Assembly (NCBI RefSeq): GCF_009176975.1
Contig: NZ_WEZG01000018.1
Span: forward strand, 1 to 56,459
Length of the DNA stretch: 56,459 bases
From: Aureimonas psammosilenae
Lineage (GTDB): Bacteria > Pseudomonadota > Alphaproteobacteria > Rhizobiales > Rhizobiaceae
Direction: 5' to 3'
The notes under the pieces were generated by a model. That model searched no databases. It was not told where the DNA came from and saw nothing but the letters and a program-made list of their open reading frames with translations. The stretch's first letter is position 1, and each line of letters begins with the position of its first letter. This document shows positions 25,550-35,094 of the stretch, one piece after another. The translations under genes and the position numbers were made by a program.

Positions 25550-26188
25550 TCAAACCGGCAGTCCGAGAAGCTTCGCGCCGGCCTCCTTCAAGGAGCCGTC
25601 GCCGTTGAGATACATATAAAGGGTCGGCGTCGCGATGCCGAAGCGCTTGGCGATGTCCTGGCTCGTCTCGTCGGTGTCGCGCAGCATGGTCTGGACGGCC
25701 AGAAGCGTGGTCCTGTCCATCTTGCGCGGTCGCCCGCCCTTGCGCCCCCTCGCCCGCGCCGCCGCGAGCCCGGCGCGCGTGCGCTCCGCGATGAGATCGC
25801 GCTCGAACTCGGCGAAGGCCGCGAAGACGCCGAAGAACAAGCGGCCGTTGGCGGTGGACGTGTCGATCTGCGCCCCCGCCCCGCTCAAGACCCGGAAGCC
25901 GACATCGCGCCCGCGCAGATCGTCCACGGTGTTGATGAGGTGCTTCAGGTCGCGCCCGAGCCGGTCGAGCTTCCACACAACGAGGACGTTGCCCGGTTGC
26001 AGTGCCTTCAGGCAGGCGGACAGGCCGGGCCGCGCGTCGTGGCGGCCGGACGCGAGGTCCTCGTAGAGGTGCTCCGGCGGAATGCCGGCGGCGAGGAGCG
26101 CGTCGCGCTGCAGGTCGAGGGTCTGCGAGCCGTCGGACTTCGACACCCGCATATAGCCGATCAGCACCTCCCCTCCCCGCTCGGCCAT
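25550..26188 (-). CDS. Serine recombinase, resolvase/invertase family
   Basis: This 212-residue recombinase has the catalytic-serine region LIGYMRVSKSDGSQTLDLQRDAL, then VVWKLDRLGRDLKHLI with the active-site arginine pair, and the helix FAEFERDLIAERTRAGLAAAR. The C-terminal helix-turn-helix is DIAKRFGIATPTLYMYL. It cuts and rejoins DNA at a res or inversion site. On plasmids it may resolve multimers or be a remnant of a Tn3-type element, but no tnpA is nearby. It converges on crtZ with a 12-bp gap. Confidence 0.9.
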   Translation of the reverse strand: MAERGGEVLIGYMRVSKSDGSQTLDLQRDALLAAGIPPEHLYEDLASGRHDARPGLSACLKALQPGNVLVVWKLDRLGRDLKHLINTVDDLRGRDVGFRVLSGAGAQIDTSTANGRLFFGVFAAFAEFERDLIAERTRAGLAAARARGRKGGRPRKMDRTTLLAVQTMLRDTDETSQDIAKRFGIATPTLYMYLNGDGSLKEAGAKLLGLPV

Positions 26189-26228
26189 GTGAACGCTCCC
26201 ATGAGGCTAAAAACACGAATGCAGACGG

Positions 26229-26253
26229 GTTTATCTCGTACAGCAATCTAAAC
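26229..26253. promoter_or_regulatory. Possible recombinase binding site
   Basis: GTTTA (26229-26233) and TAAAC (26249-26253) flank a 15-nt spacer about 40 bp upstream of the recombinase start. The spacing is like a half-spaced res subsite, but one weak repeat is not proof. A near-perfect palindrome GAAAACGGTCGTTTTC lies further up, around 26305-26321. Confidence 0.25.
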
Positions 26254-26426
26254 GGATTTTCGAGCGGACGACGTGGGCGGAAAGCGGTCGAAAGCGATAG
26301 GGACGGAAAACGGTCGTTTTCTAAGGAATCTGAGCGGCACGCATCCAGCCAAACGGACGGGTGAAAGGCCACTTCGAGGCATATCTGAGGGGAGAGCGTT
26401 GCCGCTTCTCCCTGAGTCGAATATAA

Positions 26427-26447
26427 GGAGAGAATCGGATTTTCTCC
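26427..26447. promoter_or_regulatory. Candidate VapBC operator
   Basis: This is a 21-bp palindrome, GGAGA-AATC-GATT-TCTCC in outline, mismatched only at the centre and one symmetric pair. It lies 33 bp ahead of the AbrB-type antitoxin start, and AGGAAGG follows it at 26466. Such palindromes are normally bound by the VapBC complex for autorepression. Confidence 0.6.
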
Positions 26448-26480
26448 CCATCACTGCATTCGAACAGGAAGGCGGCACCG

Positions 26481-26765
26481 ATGGACCACCGGCATGTCGT
26501 TCCTGTTGCCGCGAACGGGAGAATGAACCTGCCCTCCTCCCTGCGCTCCCGCCTGGAACTCGAGGGCGGAGGCAAGGTGGTGTTCATCGAGAAGGAGAAC
26601 GGCGAGGTGGAGGTCACGACCCTGCGGCGCTCCTTGAAACGCGCGCAGGACCTCGTCCGGCACTATATCCCCAACGGTGCTGGCACCGTGGACGAGTTCA
26701 TCGCCGAGCGCCGAGCGGAAGCCGAGCGGGAAGAGGAAACCGGAACTCCCTCGGAGAAACGATGA
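26481..26765 (+). CDS. AbrB-type antitoxin (VapB-like)
   Basis: This 94-residue protein has an N-terminal SpoVT-AbrB swapped-hairpin domain: HVVPVAANGRMNLPSSLRSRLELEGGGKVVF, then EVEVTTLRRS. Its C-terminal helices, including VDEFIAERRAEAEREEE, would bind the toxin. It overlaps the PIN toxin gene by ATGA, the usual antitoxin-first order. It neutralises VapC and, with it, likely represses the operon at the palindrome upstream. Confidence 0.85.
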   Translation: MDHRHVVPVAANGRMNLPSSLRSRLELEGGGKVVFIEKENGEVEVTTLRRSLKRAQDLVRHYIPNGAGTVDEFIAERRAEAEREEETGTPSEKR

Positions 26766-27157
26766 GCAGCGGCGTGGTGCTCGACACTTCCGCGCTTCTG
26801 GCGTTTCTTTTGCAAGAGCCGGGCGGCGAGGATGTCGGGGCGATGCTCCAAGGGCGTGCGCTGGTGTCGGCCGTGAACGTGCAGGAGCTTCTCGCCAAAC
26901 TCATCACCAAGGGCATGAGCCCGCATCACGCGCGGGAAACCGTGCGCTCGCTCGATCTCGAATGCCACGCGCATACGTTGGAAGCGGCCGAAGCGGCGGC
27001 CGAGTTGATCGCGCAGACGCGCGCCAAAGGCCTCAGCCTCGGCGACCGAAGCTGCCTCGCCCTTGCCCGCAAAATGAACATGCCGGCTATCACCGCCGAC
27101 CGCATCTGGGCCGAGCTGGCGGATGCGGCGGGCGTGGCCGTGACCGTGATCCGATAA
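26762..27157 (+). CDS. PIN-domain toxin (VapC-like)
   Basis: This 131-residue PIN nuclease has the acidic residues in place: VVLDTSALLAFLLQEPG, VNVQELLAKL, LSLGDRSCLALA and ITADRIW. VapC toxins cleave tRNA or rRNA when the antitoxin decays. The open frame extends upstream to 26273, but the true start is the ATG overlapping the antitoxin stop. A 166-bp inverted-repeat element begins at its stop codon. Confidence 0.88.
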   Translation: MSSGVVLDTSALLAFLLQEPGGEDVGAMLQGRALVSAVNVQELLAKLITKGMSPHHARETVRSLDLECHAHTLEAAEAAAELIAQTRAKGLSLGDRSCLALARKMNMPAITADRIWAELADAAGVAVTVIR

Positions 27158-27322
27158 GAACCGGGGACAGAACCTGGAGGAGGAGGGCTGGCGAGGACTT
27201 TTTGTTTCCGGCGAGGCGCCGAGCGCAGTCCATGCAGCGCATGGGCGAGCATCGGCAACGGTCCGAAGGACGGGGGCGGAAAGGACCGTCAGACCGACCC
27301 GCTGGGTTCTGTCCCCGGTTCT
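27157..27322. repeat. 166-bp element with 18-bp perfect terminal inverted repeats
   Basis: AGAACCGGGGACAGAACC at 27157-27174 is exactly repeated in inverse at 27305-27322. The interior of about 130 bp has no gene and itself contains GGTCC/GGACC arms. The GGGGACAG motif is typical of REP/MITE-like units mobilised by REP-associated transposases. The element fills the gap between the convergent vapC and chemoreceptor genes and may end transcription from both sides. Confidence 0.75.
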
Positions 27323-27333
27323 AAGCCCGGCCC

Positions 27334-29238
<1,905 letters not shown>

Positions 29239-29409
29239 CTATCGGCGCGGGCGGGCGTGCCGTGTGTTCTGCGGGCGAACGCGCGCACCGGAGATCCGTT
29301 GTGAATTCATCTTGAGACTAGGTTGCACGACTTCGGTTAACGTTGCGTAGTTTCGCCGCAGGGTTGCGGGAATGCTTCGGGGCTCGATGAGGCGGGCGAC
29401 CTGGGCGCG

Positions 29410-29435
29410 GGAACCTTGGCAGGTGCCAAGGTTCC
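29410..29435. repeat. REP-like palindrome, left copy
   Basis: Twelve-base arms GGAACCTTGGCA and TGCCAAGGTTCC are separated by GG. The same palindrome in opposite centre orientation (CC) occurs at 29523-29544. Two inverted REP-like units 87 bp apart make a REPIN-like unit. Confidence 0.7.
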
Positions 29436-29522
29436 GGTCGCTGATGGGAACGTGGCGGCTCCGCGGCTCGGCGGAATCTGTAACCTGACAGCGGGAAGCC
29501 GGCTCGCATCTCCACCATCGAA

Positions 29523-29544
29523 AACCTTGGCACCTGCCAAGGTT
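29523..29544. repeat. REP-like palindrome, right copy
   Basis: Arms AACCTTGGCA and TGCCAAGGTT surround CC. It is the reverse complement of the core of the unit at 29410-29435. It lies at the point where the sorbosone dehydrogenase-like reading frame loses its family resemblance. Confidence 0.7.
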
Positions 29545-30117
29545 GTTCGAAAACGCGCCCGTCCGCAGATGCGACGCGCCAGACCGTGTTGCCTGCATCG
29601 TCGGCGACGAGCAGCGCCCCGGTGCCGTCGATGCCGACACCGACGGGCCGTCCATGCGCCTGATCGCCATCGATAATGCCAGTGACGAAGTCCTGCGCCT
29701 CGCCGGATTGCTTTCCTTCTGCGGCCCACTTCCCCCGCCGTGGGCGATCGACACGATCCATCCGCGAATGAAGTCTTTCGGCCGGGAAACCGGCTCCCCG
29801 GCAGGTCCGCGCGACTGCACCACAAGAACGTCGCCGTTGGGCAGGGTGTAGACCGTTCGCGGATTGGCGAGGTCTTTCGCATAGGCCGCGACCGTCAATC
29901 CATCCGGCACGGTCGGCTTGGCATCGCCACTTCAGCCCACGACCTCCGCGATCTTCAGATCAGGCAAAAGCGATTGTTCGGGCTCGGGCAGCACCGGATC
30001 GGGACCGATCTGCTGGGTGGCGTCGAAAGGTTCCGATCCACTGCAACCGCCGAGTATAGCGATCAACGCGCAGGAGCCAGCAACGATCAGTCCGGAAGAG
30101 ATGCGAAGTTCAGACAT
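29545..30117 (-). pseudogene. Broken PQQ sugar (sorbosone) dehydrogenase-like lipoprotein gene
   Basis: The remains begin at MSELRISSGLIVAGSCALIA with a lipobox LGGC, then IGPDPVLPEPEQSLLPDLKI, which matches the start of L-sorbosone-dehydrogenase-like quinoproteins. An in-frame TGA follows GG near 29934, where the family has Trp. The frame continues as VPDGLTVAAYAKDLANPRTV, then PNGDVLVVQSRGPAGEP. A shift of frame near 29735-29745 is needed to reach DFVTGIIDGDQAHGRPVGVG, then GALLVADDAGNTVWRVA. Most of the central beta-propeller is missing between these parts, so at least a stop, a frameshift and a deletion are present. The gene is dead. Confidence 0.8.
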
Positions 30118-30498
30118 TGCGGCGGACATCCCGGGAAGAGATCGTCGCATACCCCCGTCCTACATGCTTCATTTCGTTCAAACGACGCTGTTCATCTGCG
30201 TGCTCCGCTATGTTTCCGCGCTTCTGGATCGCCGCTGCGACTGCTCCACCTGCTTCAGACCGCGTTGTGAAGCAGACATGACGCGTCGCGGCAGACTGGC
30301 ATGATTGGGCACGGCAACTGACGCAGATATTATGAGGTTTCTTTTGCTGCCGTGAGCCGCTGTCTAACGTGGGTGGAGCAGCAATATCCACTTCGATGTA
30401 TCACCGCTACTAGGCGGACCAGCCGCTCACCCCCAACCTGTTGGTCACGACCGGTCCGTTATGGGTGCACACGTAGCGAACCGATAGGAACGGCAGGG
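30118..30498. other. Gap with no recognised gene
   Basis: Short open frames occur on both strands but none has a family pattern or a good ribosome site. The stretch carries the likely old promoter of the dead dehydrogenase gene on its left side. No repeat or hairpin worth naming was seen. Confidence 0.4.
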
Positions 30499-30840
30499 TC
30501 AGGTAGCTTGCGGAGCGGGGCGTTGCCCCCAAAGGCCGATCACCCACTGAGAGCTGTCGGCGGGTGGCGGCGGGAGTATCTCGATTTCCAGCAATGTCAT
30601 CTCGGTCCGCGACAGGTAGATTGTGTCCCGATCGTAGCGATTGCCGATCTCCTCTGAAGCAAGCCGGGCCGCATCTACCGGATCGAAGGTGCGCTCGCGC
30701 GCCCCGTGGCGATACGCTTCCAACGTACCGCGCTGTGCTTCGCATGCGATAGCAGCCAGCCAAGCTTGATCGTCTCCTCCATGCTGCGCCGTCAGGTTGC
30801 GAAGGAGATCGAAAACAGCGTCCTCCTCCCAAGCAGCCAC
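30499..30840 (-). CDS. Hypothetical protein
   Basis: The product would have 113 residues from a GTG at 30840: acidic, with AWEEDAVFDLLRNLTAQHGG, then LEAYRHGARERTFDPVDAARLASEEIG and YLSRTEMTLLEIEILPPPPAD. The amino acid mix looks like a real soluble protein rather than a shadow frame, but no family was recognised and no clear ribosome site precedes it. It lies between a pseudogene and decayed repeats. Confidence 0.4.
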   Translation of the reverse strand: MAAWEEDAVFDLLRNLTAQHGGDDQAWLAAIACEAQRGTLEAYRHGARERTFDPVDAARLASEEIGNRYDRDTIYLSRTEMTLLEIEILPPPPADSSQWVIGLWGQRPAPQAT

Positions 30841-31190
30841 AAGAATATCGCGTCCGGCGTGCGGCTAAGCCGGCATGGCACAAGCCTCTTCAAGATCCTC
30901 CAACTATAAAGGATCTCACCTTGACGATCTGTCGCCAAGTAGGGGGCGTCGGCTTCTGGGTTCCCCTCGGTTCAATCAAAGGTCGGCGTTGGGTTGTAGG
31001 CGGGCCCGGTTACGATGTCAGCTTCAATGCGCTTGCCGCTCCGAAGCGGACCAGCGGAAATCCACCCGGTCGAGCCGACCTGTGCGGAAGCGGACGTCTG
31101 AAAGCGATCTAACCGCTATCGACCCTTCTCTGTCTTGCGAACTGTCTGACGGTGCGCCTGGAAGCGGTCGTTACGGTCCGGCCAGACAGA
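30841..31190. other. Gap with decayed intergenic repeats
   Basis: No gene was found. The segment from 31085 to 31128 (GGAAGCGGACGTCTGAAAGC, then CCGCTATCGACCCTTC) belongs to the degenerate dispersed family also seen near 1047, 2401 and 40765. The last 16 bases recur exactly at 40765-40780. Confidence 0.45.
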
Positions 31191-31754
31191 TCAGGCGAAC
31201 AGCGTCAGGCGACCGGCCTCGTGGTCGAGCAGCCATTGCTTGCGTGGAAGGCCGCTGCCGTAGCCCGTTAGGGACGCGTTGGCGCCGACTACCCGGTGGC
31301 AAGGAATCACGACGTTGACTGAGTTCACGCGGTTGGCCGACCCGACCGCCCGGATGGCCGCCGGACGCCCGATCCGCCGGGCAAGTTCGCCGTAGGTGAT
31401 AGTCGTTCCGACCGTTATCCGCCGCAGCTCTGCCCAGACGGTGCGTTGGAAGGGCGTGCCGCTCATGTGGACCGACAGCGTGTCCAGCGCATCTAGTTCG
31501 CCGGAGAAGTAGGCGGCAAGCGCATCGGCTGCGGCGGATCTTCCAGGGCGCATCCTGATGGTAGCACGTTCGGCACCCTGCTGAGCCGCGAGAAGCCTGA
31601 ACATGCGCTCTTGGTAGTCCACCCATTCGACGGCGTGCAGGCGACCGTCTTCGTCCGTCACGAGGAGCAACGGTCCGACGGGGGTCTCCAGATACTCCAT
31701 CCCCAGCATGCCGCCTTCTTTGACGACGCCCATCCGTCCTTCGGCAGCGTTCAT
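31191..31754 (-). CDS. ogt: Methylated-DNA--protein-cysteine methyltransferase
   Basis: This 187-residue protein has the active-site motif NVVIPCHRVVGANASLTGYG, where Cys accepts the alkyl group from O6-methylguanine. GTPFQRTVWAELRRITVGTT, then TYGELARRIGRPAAIRAVGS, is the DNA-binding helix-turn-helix with the arginine finger. It starts at the ATG overlapping the MFS stop, so the repair gene is coupled to an exporter, an unusual but compact layout. An internal Met (MGVVK) is a possible later start. Confidence 0.92.
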   Translation of the reverse strand: MNAAEGRMGVVKEGGMLGMEYLETPVGPLLLVTDEDGRLHAVEWVDYQERMFRLLAAQQGAERATIRMRPGRSAAADALAAYFSGELDALDTLSVHMSGTPFQRTVWAELRRITVGTTITYGELARRIGRPAAIRAVGSANRVNSVNVVIPCHRVVGANASLTGYGSGLPRKQWLLDHEAGRLTLFA

Positions 31755-32944
31755 GTCTTCGTGCTGGGCAGTAAGGCAGCCAGGATGCCGATGATCGGCA
31801 GGAACGAGCACACCTGGAACACGAAGCCGATGCTAGTCTGGTCAGCGAGAAGCCCCAGCACGGCGGCCCCAATTCCGCCAATCCCGAAGATGAAGCCGAA
31901 GAACAGACCGGACACCATGCCGACCCGGCCGGGCATCAACTCCTGCCCGTAGACCACGATGGCCGGGAAGGCGGACGACATGACGAACCCGATGACGACG
32001 GACAGGACAGCGGTCGGCGTCAATTCTGCATAGGGCAGCGCGAGAGTGAACGGCAGGACGCCAAGGATGGAGACCCAGATGACCACCTTGCGTCCGAGCC
32101 TGTCCCCGATGGGGCCGCCCGCTACCGTTCCAGCCGCAACCGCGGCGAAGAACACGAACTGGTAGACCTGCGCCGTCTGGGTCGACAGGCCGAACCGCTC
32201 CATCATGAAGAAGATGTAGTAGCTTGTGAACGACGCGAGGTAGACGTACTTCGAGAACAGGAGTGCGATCAGGATCGTCATCGCCTTCGAGACTTGCCCG
32301 CGGGACAGGTTCGGGTGACGGACGGGAGTCGTGCTCGACGGCTTCTTCGCGTGCCCGTTCTGCTCGTACCACCGCCCGAGGGCGGTCAGGATCATGATGC
32401 CAGCGAAGGCGGCGAGGCCGAACCAGGCGAGGCCCGTCTGTCCGCGTGGCAGGACGATGAAGGCGGCGGCCAGCGGCCCGAGGGCCGAGCCGAAGTTGCC
32501 GCCGACCTGGAAGACGGACTGTGCGAGGCCATGCCGACCGCCCGAGGCCAGACGGGCGATGCGCGAGGACTCGGGATGGAAGATTGCCGAGCCGAGGCCG
32601 AGCAGGATGCCGCCGACGAGTAGAACAGCGAAGTTCGGCGCGTAGGCAAGCGTCAGGAGGCCGACCAGTGACGAGGTCATGCCGACGGGAAGCGAGTACG
32701 GCAGCGGGTGTCTGTCGGTGTAGAGCCCGATGAACGGCTGAAACAGTGACGCCGTGATCTGGTAGACGAACGTCAGCAGGCCGACCTGCGCGAAGGACAG
32801 GCCAAAGTCCTCCTGGAAGATCGGGTACGTCGCTGGCAGAAGCGCCTGCATCAGGTCGTTCAGCAGGTGGCACAGGCTTGCCGCCCCGAGCACCGAAACA
32901 ATGGTGGTGGACGGTGCGGAGTTGGTGGTCGCCGACTGGCTCAT
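31751..32944 (-). CDS. MFS exporter, fosmidomycin-resistance (Fsr) type
   Basis: The 397-residue transporter has 12 predicted helices. LCHLLNDLMQALLPATYPIF, then FGLSFAQVGLLTFVYQITASLFQPFIG and LGLGSAIFHPESSRIARLAS are hallmarks of the Fsr branch, which exports fosmidomycin and other drugs. It diverges from an AraC regulator at 33073, with 128 bp between starts. This resembles the NimT/NimR layout of E. coli, in which an AraC protein controls an Fsr-like or YeaN-like exporter. Confidence 0.88.
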   Translation of the reverse strand: MSQSATTNSAPSTTIVSVLGAASLCHLLNDLMQALLPATYPIFQEDFGLSFAQVGLLTFVYQITASLFQPFIGLYTDRHPLPYSLPVGMTSSLVGLLTLAYAPNFAVLLVGGILLGLGSAIFHPESSRIARLASGGRHGLAQSVFQVGGNFGSALGPLAAAFIVLPRGQTGLAWFGLAAFAGIMILTALGRWYEQNGHAKKPSSTTPVRHPNLSRGQVSKAMTILIALLFSKYVYLASFTSYYIFFMMERFGLSTQTAQVYQFVFFAAVAAGTVAGGPIGDRLGRKVVIWVSILGVLPFTLALPYAELTPTAVLSVVIGFVMSSAFPAIVVYGQELMPGRVGMVSGLFFGFIFGIGGIGAAVLGLLADQTSIGFVFQVCSFLPIIGILAALLPSTKT

Positions 32945-33072
32945 CGCGACGAGCCTCCTGTTCGCTGGTCCGGAATGTCCGCAGTCTTGCGCGGTTCTGT
33001 CTGAGGGGAATAAATCCTTGGACGTTGGCCCGCCACCGAAGCCGGGCCTTTCGCCTTCGCGTTCGGGCCACC

Positions 33073-33852
33073 ATGCGAGAGATCCACATTAACACCATCG
33101 ACGGGACCGCCCGTCCGGTCGTCGCGATCGCTAAGCAGTACCCGACGGGGCATTACATCGAGCCGCACGACCATCGCCGCGGACAGTTCATGACGACGAG
33201 CCGGGGTGTCATCCTGCTGACGACGATGGACGGGGCGTGGCTCATGCCGCCGGAGCGAGGAATGTGGATACCGCCCGCTACCGTCCACAACGTCCGCATG
33301 ATCGGGGCGGTGGAGATGCGCAGTCTCTACATCGAGGCGGACGCCACGCCCAAGATGTCGCCGACCTGTCAGGTCGTTGGGCTGTCACCGTTCATGCGGA
33401 CCCTGATGACAGAAGCGATCGACTGCCCCCTGGAGTACGATACCGACGGCCGCGACGGGGCGCTGATGCGGCTCGTCCTGCATGAGCTTTCCGGCATGAA
33501 GGAACTGCCGCTGTCGCTGCCCTATCCTTCCCACGGAGCCTTGGCGGCCCGATGCCAAGCTTTCATTGCCGCGCCTTCCATCGGCGAGACGATCAACGAC
33601 TGGTGCGAGAGCCTCGGCATGAGCCGTCGAACGTTCACACGCCTGTTCCGGTCCCAGACGGGTCTCAGCTTCGTCGCCTGGCGTCAGCAGGCCTGCCTCA
33701 TGTCTGCGATGACGAAGCTCGTCGCTGGAGCCTCGGTGACATCGGTCTCAGGTGAACTCGGCTACGACAACCCCGCCGCCTTTACGACGATGTTTAGGCG
33801 CTCGTTTGGAGCGCCACCGCTCCGCTATCTGGGACTTCGCTCAGAGACTTAG
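33073..33852 (+). CDS. AraC-family regulator with cupin N-terminus
   Basis: The 259-residue protein starts at the ATG at 33073; the longer open frame from 32878 overlaps the MFS start. The N-terminal cupin has GHYIEPHDHRRGQFM and PPERGMWIPPATVHNVRM, as in NimR/YdiP-like regulators. The C-terminal AraC domain shows INDWCESLGMSRRTFTRLFR, then SVSGELGYDNPAAFTTMFRR. It probably activates or represses the divergent exporter. Confidence 0.9.
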   Translation: MREIHINTIDGTARPVVAIAKQYPTGHYIEPHDHRRGQFMTTSRGVILLTTMDGAWLMPPERGMWIPPATVHNVRMIGAVEMRSLYIEADATPKMSPTCQVVGLSPFMRTLMTEAIDCPLEYDTDGRDGALMRLVLHELSGMKELPLSLPYPSHGALAARCQAFIAAPSIGETINDWCESLGMSRRTFTRLFRSQTGLSFVAWRQQACLMSAMTKLVAGASVTSVSGELGYDNPAAFTTMFRRSFGAPPLRYLGLRSET

Positions 33853-33921
33853 CCGACCTCGAGTTTGCGATGGGACGAGGAAAGTCTCCTTTGGCTCCGG
33901 TGACGTCCGAAGGAGACTGGC

Positions 33922-33934
33922 AGCTTTCCACCCA
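33922..33934. repeat. Short motif shared with 7577-7589
   Basis: AGCTTTCCACCCA is identical to a segment in the tail of the DUF4160 gene. It sits in the intergenic stretch after the AraC gene and belongs to the same type of decayed intergenic sequence. Confidence 0.35.
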
Positions 33935-34031
33935 AAATCGTCATGATGCCTCTCGTATCATGCCGAGTTGCCGTACGGCCGAGGAAGGCGGACAAGGCAC
34001 CTCCCAAAGCCATACGGCATAATCCTGACTG

Positions 34032-34199
34032 CGGATGGTGTCCGGCGCGTTCCACGACGCGCTTTACGTCGCGCCCGCGGCCATGATCTTCGTGCCCTGC
34101 CGCCACGGGATCAGCCACAACGAAACCGAGGACATTGAGCCGCGCCATGCGGCCGCCGGCGCGGAGACGCTTCTCCAATGCGCGCTGGCGGCCGCCTGA
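34032..34199 (+). pseudogene. Orphan C-terminal fragment of an M20 hydrolase gene
   Basis: Read on the plus strand, this gives RMVSGAFHDALYVAPAAMIF, then VPCRHGISHNETEDIEPRHA and a tail ending in ALAAA with a TGA stop. It is close to the last 57 residues of the intact hydrolase encoded at 12939-14177, differing at about eight positions and lacking two residues (RV). Nothing upstream continues the frame, so over 85% of the gene is gone. It lies 29 bp from the end of the convergent binding-protein gene. Confidence 0.88.
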
Positions 34200-34228
34200 A
34201 ACGCCGGCCTTTGGCGGGCGAGACGCGC

Positions 34229-35023
34229 TCAGCCGCGTTCGGTGAGGTCCGCCGGCAGGTCGCGGTTGTGAAACGACTTGAACAGGGCGTTCAGCTTGCC
34301 GTTCGCCGCATTCTCGCGAATCCAGGTGTTCAGCCATTCGCGTAAAGTCTCCTCGCCCTTGGGCAGGGCGATGCCGAGGTTCAGCTCGCGCTGGACGAAC
34401 TTCACTTCGAGCGGGTCGCCGCCCTTGCGCTCGTTCATGGCGGAAAGAACGGCGGACTGGGTGGACACGAGGTTGACCTGGCCGGAGGTTACGGCGGTGA
34501 TCAGCGTCGCGTCGTCCTCGAAGCGCACGACCTGCGCATTCGGCGCGTTCTGGGTGACGAGCTGGTCGTTCACGGTGGCGCGGGTCACGCCGATGCGCTT
34601 GCCCGCGAGCGCCGCGTAATCACCGATCGCCTCGGAGCCCGTGCCGGCCACGATGATGTTGAGGGTCGCATAGGGCACGGTGAAGTCCACCGCCTTCTTG
34701 CGCTCGTCGGTGATGCCGAGATTGGCGACGAGGATGTCGGCCTTGCCGGTCTGGATGGTGGGCACGCGCGCGGCGTTGGTGATCTCCACGAGTTGCAGCT
34801 TCACACCGAGATCTTCGGCGATCTTCTTCGCCGTTTCGACGTCCGAGCCGGTGGGCTGCATGGTCTTGTCCGCGAAGGCGAAGAGCGGCACGCCCATGGC
34901 GACGGCAACGCGCAGCGTGCCGGATTGCTTGATCTCTTCCAAGCTCCGCGCCTGCGAAAGGCCGGGCGCGAGCGCGATGATGGCGGCGGCAAGGCCGAGG
35001 GCTATTCCGCGGATCGATGTCAT
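34229..35023 (-). CDS. Polar-amino-acid-type ABC substrate-binding protein
   Basis: This 264-residue periplasmic protein has a signal peptide (residues 1-25, ending SQA) and the class 3 binding-protein pattern: LEEIKQSGTLRVAVAMGVPL, then GVKLQLVEITNAARVPTIQT and GKADILVANLGITDERKKAV. It is last in the gntR-kduI-kduD-permease operon, 71 bp after the ATPase gene. Class 3 proteins bind amino acids, opines and sometimes sugar acids. The operon context favours an acidic ligand such as a uronate derivative. Confidence 0.9.
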   Translation of the reverse strand: MTSIRGIALGLAAAIIALAPGLSQARSLEEIKQSGTLRVAVAMGVPLFAFADKTMQPTGSDVETAKKIAEDLGVKLQLVEITNAARVPTIQTGKADILVANLGITDERKKAVDFTVPYATLNIIVAGTGSEAIGDYAALAGKRIGVTRATVNDQLVTQNAPNAQVVRFEDDATLITAVTSGQVNLVSTQSAVLSAMNERKGGDPLEVKFVQRELNLGIALPKGEETLREWLNTWIRENAANGKLNALFKSFHNRDLPADLTERG

Positions 35024-35094
35024 GGACTGGTTCCTCCCGTTGAAATCGTGGGTAACTGGAGCCGCTCGCCTCCCGCGAACGGCCCATATCGGGG

